NCBI GenBank assembly: GCA_031271165.1
Contig: JAISWF010000046.1
Location: forward strand, 1 to 35,788
DNA length: 35,788 bases
Direction of reading: 5' to 3'
Origin: Deltaproteobacteria bacterium
Lineage (GTDB): Bacteria; Desulfobacterota; Desulfarculia; Adiutricales; Adiutricaceae
The position numbers were made by a program, and so were the translations under genes. This document shows positions 19,150-26,158 of this stretch, one piece after another; position 1 is the first letter of the stretch, and each line of letters begins with the position of its first letter. The notes below the pieces were generated by a model. That model was given only the letters and a program-made list of their open reading frames with translations. It did no database searches and was not told the origin of the DNA.

Positions 19150-19482
19150 TCAAGAAGTGATGATTTTATCAAGCTCGGCCAAGAGAGCCTGCTTGCCCTT
19201 GTTGCCGACAATCCGGCCAATCTCCTCGCCTTGACGGAAGACAATAAGACAAGGGATGGAACGGACCTTAAATTTGGTGGGAGCATCCTGATTTTCATCG
19301 ACATTTAACTTGGCAAAAGAAAGCCGGTCGGTCATCTCAATGGCCAGTTCCCCCAATATAGGGGCCAGGGCTCGGCAGGGATTGCACCACGGAGCCCAAA
19401 AATCGACTAAGATTGGAACTTCGGAGGCCGATAAGGCATCTGGAAAAGTCTCATCAGTCAAAATTTGTATATTTTCGGACAT
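19150..19482 (-). CDS. trxA: Thioredoxin
   Basis: PILVDFWAPWCNPCRALAPILGELA...FAKLNVDENQDAPTKFKVRSIPCLIVF; start placed at the MSENIQ methionine. Confidence 0.85.
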   Translation of the reverse strand: MSENIQILTDETFPDALSASEVPILVDFWAPWCNPCRALAPILGELAIEMTDRLSFAKLNVDENQDAPTKFKVRSIPCLIVFRQGEEIGRIVGNKGKQALLAELDKIITS

Positions 19483-19872
19483 ATTACACCTCAAATTGAT
19501 ATCTCGGTCCATTGACGCCTGTCGTCACCCATGGTAGAATTCGGGCTGGCTCCACCTGCAAGAGCTTGAACCGTCTTTAAATCATTCATAAAAATAAAAA
19601 ATAAGACCAAATGACAGAAAAAATCTGGCCTTGCGCAACTTAAAAAGCCCATCGTTTTCCGAGAATATAATATCAAATCTTTGGGATTTTAGAAAGGCTT
19701 CTTTGAGAGGCGGCACCAAACAAAAACTAAATGATGGTCAACTCTGGCCTTCCTTCCAGCTCCCCAACAGAAGCTTAAACCTCATTTGGTCGGCCTTAAA
19801 GTTTATTTTGCCGCCCAACTCTTTTTGCACCATAAGCTTTAATTTCATCACCCAAAAGTAAAGACAATAAAT

Positions 19873-20355
19873 ATGACAACATTAATAGCTATATTGGCTA
19901 TTTTAGTTATGCTGGTTGGTCTGGCCGGCTCAATCCTTCCGATTCTGCCGGGTTTACCGCTAATCTGGGCCGCCTACTTAGGATTCGGCCTTTTTGACCA
20001 CTGGGAAAAATACAGCCTAACGACCATGCTCGTCGTCAGTATCGTCGTAATACTGGGCGTAATCTTTGATCAGCTGGCCTCGGTCTGGGGCGCCAAGAAG
20101 TTCGGAGCCGGCAAAGCCGGAATGATCGGCTCATTTGTCGGCGGTCTGGCCGGCCTAATTTTTTTTAGCCTACCCGGGCTCATAGTTGGAGCCTTTGCCG
20201 GGGCCGTCGTCTGCGAGCGGATTTTTAACGGTCAGGAGATGAAAAAAGCTTTTTCGGCCGGAGCCGGCGCTTTGCTGGGGCTTTTATGCGGCGCTTTTGG
20301 CAAATTTATAGTCAGTTCAATCCTGATTTTAGCTTTTATTTATTTTATAATATAA
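19873..20355 (+). CDS. DUF456-family membrane protein
   Basis: 160 aa, Gly-rich hydrophobic: GLAGSILPILPGLPLIWAAYLGFG...FDQLASVWGAKKFGAGKAGMIGSFVGGLAGLIFF. Confidence 0.8.
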   Translation: MTTLIAILAILVMLVGLAGSILPILPGLPLIWAAYLGFGLFDHWEKYSLTTMLVVSIVVILGVIFDQLASVWGAKKFGAGKAGMIGSFVGGLAGLIFFSLPGLIVGAFAGAVVCERIFNGQEMKKAFSAGAGALLGLLCGAFGKFIVSSILILAFIYFII

Positions 20356-20718
20356 AATATAAACTGATGTTTTTCGTAAGGGATGAAAGCCCAAGTGAGC
20401 TAGCTGGAGTGAGCACCCCAGCTCCTGTAATCCTTTACAATTGATAACTCATACTATTACCAATGTCAACAACTTAAGAGAGCGCCACCTCAATGGCCAC
20501 CGGAATGAGGGAACACCGAAAAAAAGTACTTAATTTTTACTTAACTTTTAATCATGGACTCCTTATCATGTGTTTGGTTTTCAAAAAGAGCTGATAACCC
20601 TTAGGAAACCTCCGCCACTAATGTTAAAGAAGCTCGATATCTATATAAATTTATTTTTATATTAAAATGCAATATATTAATTTATTTATTAAGTTAAATA
20701 TTTAAAATAAATTTATAT

Positions 20719-21118
20719 ATGATAAATAATTAAAATTTGATCGTTGGTTAAAAGCAGTTTAATATGACTTAGAACCAGCTGAAGCCATGCACAGTACATC
20801 TCGTTGGCTTTATGTCACATATATGCGCCAATAATCACTTGAGAAACTCATTAAAGAACAATATACTAATGTTATCGACGATAATGTTCCATATATTTAT
20901 AATATTTCTAAAATTTTAAAACTATTTAAAGACAAATTAACTATTAAAATCCCCGATGACCGATGTAATTTTCGTAACACCTGTCCTTATTTTATATTAA
21001 TTCTCGTCATTGATTAAATAAACAAAAAACTATTAATTATTTTAGATAAAATAAAGTCTATAATGTTCTTACAACAACAAAAAAAAAAGATGTTAAATGG
21101 CTCTTGGCATTGAAATAG
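20719..21118 (+). pseudogene. Decayed HEPN-domain protein (HepT-like) with multiple stops and a frameshift
   Basis: Reads (MINN)LKFDRWLKAV*YDLEPAEAMHSTSRWLYVTYMRQ*SLEKLIKEQYTNVIDDNVPYIYNISKILKLFKDKLTIKIPDDR, then in another frame LSLFYINSRH*LNKQKTINYFR*NKVYNVLTTTKKKDVKWLLALK*; clear HEPN-type layout. Confidence 0.75.
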
Positions 21119-21418
21119 TAACTACAATTGCAAAAAAACTATGCTAATGACGTTCGACAAATTATGCCTGCAGGTAAAGTTATACTTTATAGTTCACATG
21201 CAAAAGCTAAAGCAACTAAAAACAGCGATATTGACGTTTGTTTTTTTCTAAACAGTTTTGCTACTAAAAATAGAGTTGACATTATGAGCATACTAATTGG
21301 AATATCACTTAAAGATATGGATACAAATATTAAAACTGTCGCTTTTGATGTTTTAGAATTGCACGATGATAATCAATTTATAAAAGAAGTCATTCGTACA
21401 GGCATTAAAATCCAATAA
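21097..21418 (+). pseudogene. MNT-type nucleotidyltransferase (MntA-like antitoxin), frameshifted and motif-degenerate
   Basis: MALGIEIVTTIAK (frame of ATG 21097), then NYANDVRQIMPAGKVILYSSHAKAKATKNSDIDVCFFL. Frames join if the 7-A run at 21132-21138 is one base shorter. The usual GSxxxG motif is SSHAKA; SDID retained. Confidence 0.75.
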
Positions 21419-21859
21419 GACATCTCTTTATTCTATAATACTTGCAAAAATTATCGTAGTACAAAATAGCCACAGGAATTATATGCCAAGATAGCGTAAC
21501 CGTTCATGGGTGATTGAAAACTCATAATCTGGGATTGCAAAAATTTCCTTCCACATTTTTTGGTTGAAAGCTCGTTGACAATCACGATCATAAAACCAGT
21601 TTGGCTCCATATATAGCACAAGTATAGAAATTTCCCAATCAAACTTATTAGAAGTGTTAAGATAGGTCAATGAGACAATGCATATTCAGAGTCATTATCG
21701 CCTCTTTGAATTGATTTTTTTAAGAAATTCGTAACTTTTCAGATTAAGTGTGTTTGGGGTAGGACTCGCCACTACTGATTTTAGGAAAATATTACAATTC
21801 TACTCTTGAACTTTAACAAAATTAAGCCGCTTTCATGTGTTGTTCAATATTTATTTGAC

Positions 21860-22010
21860 GAACTTGAGTCTATGAAGTCTGGAAGCCACACGCTTAATAT
21901 CAGTTTCAGTGCATCATAGGGGTCAATCTCATGCCTGGCACAGGTCAAAAGGTAACTGGAATCAAGCAGAAGTCCGATACTTCTCCCTCAATCTGCTTTA
22001 TGACTCAGCA
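21860..22010 (-). mobile_element. Possible IS66-type transposase C-terminal remnant
   Basis: Reverse-strand frame GLLLDSSYLLTCARHEIDPYDALKLIL resembles the IS66 'lysLletCklhgidPyeYLkdvL' region; very short. Confidence 0.3.
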
Positions 22011-22121
22011 ATTAATTGTAATTGAACGGTAACATTATTTATTTTTTATAAATACCACCACAATACGCTCGTAACTTTGGGGTGGTTGCCAAATTACTGG
22101 CCCTTCCATCAAAAACCCCGA

Positions 22122-22640
22122 TTACACGCTAAAGCGTCCATCTAAGTCAATAATCAGCTCAACCTCGCCCCGGTGGAGTTTGGAGCGAACGGCAATTTCC
22201 TCGACGCTCAAACCTTTTTTTGCTAACTGCAGGACCAGGGCTCTGACCTCCGGGGCAGCCGGGTTGGCCTTGGTCTGGTTTTCCCCTAGTCCGGCTCGGG
22301 CGGCTATCTCCTCGTCTAAATCTTTCAATCTCTTTTCCGCAGCGCTTACGGCCTGCTCGGTGCTTTTTAAAAGCTCTTGATATTCGGCCAAGCGGCGATC
22401 AAGTTTTAAAATTAATTCGCTGGAAAGTTCCTTTTTATCGGCCAGAGTGCGCTGAAAAGTCTCGGCGATCCGACCGGATTCAGAAAGGAACCGCTCAATG
22501 CTCTCTTTGAGCTGGCCTGGGATGGAGGCGGGATCTTCAGGCTTCTTTCTTGAGCGCCAGAGAAGAATTCCCACCACGATCAGCAGTACCACCTCCAAGC
22601 TGCTTTGAAGGAGCATCAAGGTATTGAGGCCGAGGTCCAC
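22122..22640 (-). CDS. Hypothetical protein: N-terminal TM, coiled coil, C-terminal HTH-like segment (DUF2802/DUF6115-like)
   Basis: SSLEVVLLIVVGILLWRSRKK; LAKKGLSVEEIAVRSKLHRGEVELIIDLDGRF. Confidence 0.6.
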   Translation of the reverse strand: MDLGLNTLMLLQSSLEVVLLIVVGILLWRSRKKPEDPASIPGQLKESIERFLSESGRIAETFQRTLADKKELSSELILKLDRRLAEYQELLKSTEQAVSAAEKRLKDLDEEIAARAGLGENQTKANPAAPEVRALVLQLAKKGLSVEEIAVRSKLHRGEVELIIDLDGRFSV

Positions 22641-22690
22641 TAAGTTTTACCTTCCTGCCCATGGGGCTCGGATTAAAAAATCCCCGGCCA

Positions 22691-22996
22691 TCAAACCCTC
22701 AGATCGATCACCTGCTCGACGGCAAACTCGCTGTCCGGTTGGGAGCGGCCTCGGCTTTTGACCCGTCTCCGCCGCCGGCCCTTGGGCCGTTCGGGTTCTG
22801 GATGAACATATTCGGCGGCCACCGATTCTTTGGCGGCGGCCACCAATTCCACCGTGTCACGATAGATGGCCTGGGCTTCAGCCAAGCGAGCCTGACGCTG
22901 AATCTCCTCGGAGGCCGCCACCTGACCAGCCACCAACCCGCCCATGGCCGGAAGGTGCAAGAAAAGCTGATTGACATGATGGAGAGTTATGGTCAT
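22691..22996 (-). CDS. Hypothetical protein, basic RRRRR linker
   Basis: 101 aa ORF just upstream of, and on the same strand as, the previous gene; coding-like composition. Confidence 0.5.
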   Translation of the reverse strand: MTITLHHVNQLFLHLPAMGGLVAGQVAASEEIQRQARLAEAQAIYRDTVELVAAAKESVAAEYVHPEPERPKGRRRRRVKSRGRSQPDSEFAVEQVIDLRV

Positions 22997-23464
22997 CAGC
23001 GGCCTTTGAGTTGGCCGGGTTTTTAGCCGGACTAACTGGATTTATAGTGTCAAGGGCAATGTCGGCAGCTTAAGCATTATGCCGTTTATGAGCGGCCGCC
23101 CAAAACCGATCAGGGGAAAAAAATAAACATTTATGCCCGTTTTCAAATCACTGTAAGACTTACCTTACGTTTAAGCCTGGACCAAGCTTCTTAGACTATT
23201 TTACGAGATTGCTGAGTTAAAATCCATAGACAAAAATTTTATCCAAAATTAAAAAAACAATGCTCAAAAGCCGCCCAACAAGTCCTGACAACACAATTTT
23301 CGGTCCTTGACCGGCAAGGCTCTCATGACCTCCTACGCTCCGACACCCCTATGCTCCGGCCGGAAAAAGCTTTATTCTCCCTCCGAAAACTGCCAGACAC
23401 TACTTTTCCGGCCCTTGGACCGACGGCCTGCAGATATATACGGAGTTTAGCCCATAGGCATAGC

Positions 23465-24301
23465 TCAGCCCCGGTCCGGCCGAAAGCGACGAAAAACGAC
23501 CGCCAGGCCAAATAAAAAAACGTTGGCCAGGACAACGGTGGCCCCAACGCTGGTGTTGATGCTAGGCTGAGAGGAAGCCCAAAGCCCAGCTTGACCAGCA
23601 ATCACCCCGCAGACCACGGCTGAGAGGAACATCGCTTTAAATGAGGAGGCCAACACCCGTCCGGTTGCCGCCGGGGCCACTAAAAGAGCGGTCACTAAAA
23701 GAACTCCCACCGCTTGGACCGCCAGCATAACCACGACCGAAAGAAAGGCCCCGAACAGGTATTCGGCTAGTTCGGTACCCGCTTTAACTCTGGGCACAAT
23801 TGAGGCCAGTGTCAGACGGTTGGTCAGAAATAAAAGAAAGATGATGCTCAGAAGAGTAAGAAAACCCAAACTTAGAACTTGGCCGTCAGTCACCGTCAAA
23901 ACGTCGCCTAAGAAAAACTTGGTCAAACCAGCGGTAGCCTGGGGCTCGCGGCTTACCAAAGCCAGGCCTAGGGCCACCGCTCCGGAAAAGGTCAGACCAA
24001 TGACCGTGTCCGGAGCCAATTTCCCATGGCGCGAAAGAAAGATTATCAAAAGACCGATTATAAGGCCCAAAAAAAGGACTGTTGGTTGGATGCCGATATT
24101 TAAAATCAGGGCCAGAGCGACTCCGACAAAAACTGAGTGTCCAACGGCATCGGGGAAAAAGGCCATCCGGCGGTTGACAACCAAAACCCCGACGGCTGAG
24201 GCCGTCAGGGTCAGAAAAAAAAGGGCCGCCGCCGAACGGCGCATAAACCCGGGCTGGTAAACCAGACCGGCCAGCTCATAAAAGGGACTCATGAGTTCCA
24301 T
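23465..24301 (-). CDS. znuB: ABC-3 family metal transporter permease (ZnuB-like)
   Basis: SAVGVLVVNRRMAFFPDAVGHSVFVGVALAL and following TM helices; overlaps the ATPase gene. Confidence 0.85.
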   Translation of the reverse strand: MELMSPFYELAGLVYQPGFMRRSAAALFFLTLTASAVGVLVVNRRMAFFPDAVGHSVFVGVALALILNIGIQPTVLFLGLIIGLLIIFLSRHGKLAPDTVIGLTFSGAVALGLALVSREPQATAGLTKFFLGDVLTVTDGQVLSLGFLTLLSIIFLLFLTNRLTLASIVPRVKAGTELAEYLFGAFLSVVVMLAVQAVGVLLVTALLVAPAATGRVLASSFKAMFLSAVVCGVIAGQAGLWASSQPSINTSVGATVVLANVFLFGLAVVFRRFRPDRG

Positions 24302-25029
24302 GGTGCCTCCCAGGACCGGCCCTCACCGGTTTGAGCTTCCAGTCCCCAGTGGATTCCGAAAGTGGCGGCCAAGACCGCCGGCTTAAAAATATCCTCGGGC
24401 CTCCCCTGGGCCACAACCCGGTGGTTGAGACAGATCACCCAGTCGCCGTGAGCCTTGGCCGTGGCCAAATCATGGCTGACCATGACAATGGTCCGGTTGT
24501 TTTTGAAACTGTCCAAAATCTCGCACAAAAGCTGCTCGCCGCTTATGTCCACCCCGGTGGTCGGTTCGTCTAGAACTACGACGTCAGGCTCGGTCATCAT
24601 GGCCGCCGCCAAAAGGACTCTTTGGGTCTCACCGCCGGAGAGCGAGCCCATGGGTTTGTTGACCAAGTACTCGGCCTGGACCTGCTCTAAGCCCTGAAAA
24701 ACCCGGTCGGCCACCTTGGGACCGAGACCGAGCCACAAAGGCCTTTGACTTATGCCCAGAGCTAAAAACTCCCGCACTAAAAGCGGCATATGACGGTCAA
24801 AGTCCAGCCTCTGGGGCACGTAACCAAAGCGGGGAACGGCCGGGTCAAAGGTGATGGTTCCAGTATGGGGCCATTGCCCCAAAATGGTTTGGATCAAGGT
24901 GCTTTTACCGGCCCCGTTGGGCCCGATAATAACTGTTTGGCGGCCAGCAGGGATTTGGGCAGTTACTTCTGAAAGAACCTTAAACCGGCCCAGCGTCACG
25001 CCGACCCGATCAAGAGTAATGCAGGTCAA
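24289..25029 (-). CDS. znuC: Metal ABC transporter ATP-binding protein (ZnuC-like)
   Basis: VIIGPNGAGKSTLIQTILG, LSGGETQRVLLAAAMMTEPDVVVLDEPTTGVD, MVSHDL. Confidence 0.9.
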   Translation of the reverse strand: MTCITLDRVGVTLGRFKVLSEVTAQIPAGRQTVIIGPNGAGKSTLIQTILGQWPHTGTITFDPAVPRFGYVPQRLDFDRHMPLLVREFLALGISQRPLWLGLGPKVADRVFQGLEQVQAEYLVNKPMGSLSGGETQRVLLAAAMMTEPDVVVLDEPTTGVDISGEQLLCEILDSFKNNRTIVMVSHDLATAKAHGDWVICLNHRVVAQGRPEDIFKPAVLAATFGIHWGLEAQTGEGRSWEAPWNS

Positions 25030-26030
25030 GGGTTGGTACCATTGGTGGGGACGGCCGCCGGAGCGGGTGGCGGGGAGGTGTTAGCGGGAAAAAGTTTGGC
25101 CAAAAGGTCCAGATCCTCTTTAATCACCAGCTGATAATAGTCTAAGGGAGGATTGGCGGGACCGGAGGTGGCAGTGTCAATGATGGCGGCAGCGACTTTG
25201 GTTTCGGCGCTCAAGGTTTTAGCGGCAGCCGGATTAGCTTGGGGATCCAAAAGGATGGCTGAAACTTTCTCATTGATAATCAGTTGGCTCAAAAGCTTCA
25301 ACCGGGCTGCCGATGGTGGGGCCTCACTTCCAGAAGGACTCAAATCGGCTATAACCATCAGCCCGAGATCCTGAGCCAAGTAATCCATAAACCCGTGGCT
25401 GGTTATCACCTTGTATCCCCGGCGGGTTTGCTTGAAAGCGGTAATAAGCTCCTCTAAGGCTTCCATGTCGGAGTTCCACAAATTAAGGCGTTCATCGTAA
25501 AGCGCAGCTCCAGCCGGATCAATCTCTTTGAGCTGCCTGGTGATGTTGGCGGCCATGGTTTTGGCGAACTTAGGCGACAAAAAGACATGAGGGTTGGGTA
25601 TATCAACGGGCGGGCGGCCGTCAAGAGAGCGTCCCAGCTGGCCGTCAAAATCCAGGCGTCCCCAAGCTATCGAAAGGGTCGGCACTCCTTGGCCGGCGTC
25701 AATAACCCTGATGTTGGGCGGCGTCACCTTCAGAGCCTGCTCAAGATAGCTTTCCAGCTGGAACCCATTTTTAACGAGGTAAAGAGTTTGGGTCAGGCGC
25801 TCAAGATCCCTAAAGGTAGGCGCAAACTCGTGAGGACAGCCGGTGGCCGGGTTGGTCACCAAATCGACCTCAAAACGTTCCCGCCCGTGGGTCAGAAAGC
25901 GGGCAAAAAGCCAGACTGGATAACTGGCACAGGCCAGCCGTTCGGCGGCCGCAACGGGGCTAGTCAGAAGGGATATAACGATCACAGCGGCCGCCACCAC
26001 GGTAGCCGCTTTATTTTTTAACATAAACAT
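25026..26030 (-). CDS. znuA: Metal ABC transporter substrate-binding protein (ZnuA-like)
   Basis: Signal peptide; ligand-type motifs CPHEFAPT, NPHVFLSPKFAKTMAANI, VITSHGFMDYLAQDLGL; no His-rich loop seen. Start at the MFMLKN methionine with RBS GGAGG. Confidence 0.85.
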   Translation of the reverse strand: MFMLKNKAATVVAAAVIVISLLTSPVAAAERLACASYPVWLFARFLTHGRERFEVDLVTNPATGCPHEFAPTFRDLERLTQTLYLVKNGFQLESYLEQALKVTPPNIRVIDAGQGVPTLSIAWGRLDFDGQLGRSLDGRPPVDIPNPHVFLSPKFAKTMAANITRQLKEIDPAGAALYDERLNLWNSDMEALEELITAFKQTRRGYKVITSHGFMDYLAQDLGLMVIADLSPSGSEAPPSAARLKLLSQLIINEKVSAILLDPQANPAAAKTLSAETKVAAAIIDTATSGPANPPLDYYQLVIKEDLDLLAKLFPANTSPPPAPAAVPTNGTNP

Positions 26031-26158
26031 CTCGCCTCCCCCGTCGCCTCCCGACCGGAGAGTACCTGGCCCGGTTGATATATCAGGCACCGGGGACGGA
26101 TCCGGACGGGATCCACGAGAAGAAAAAACATAGAAAAAAGAGTTGTAACCCCAAAAAC

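Noticed and set aside
20560-20760. AT-rich short repeats (tatctatataaat-like words) shared with ~8220
   Set aside because: Short matches expected by chance in highly AT-rich DNA; no regular spacing, so no CRISPR or iteron array.
20719-21118. Stop-to-Gln recoding as an explanation for the TAAs at Gln positions in the HEPN gene
   Set aside because: Intact genes in the window (e.g. the lipoprotein ending at 9264, SurA-like ending at 33729) use TAA as a normal stop; the locus also has a frameshift and a TGA, so decay is simpler.
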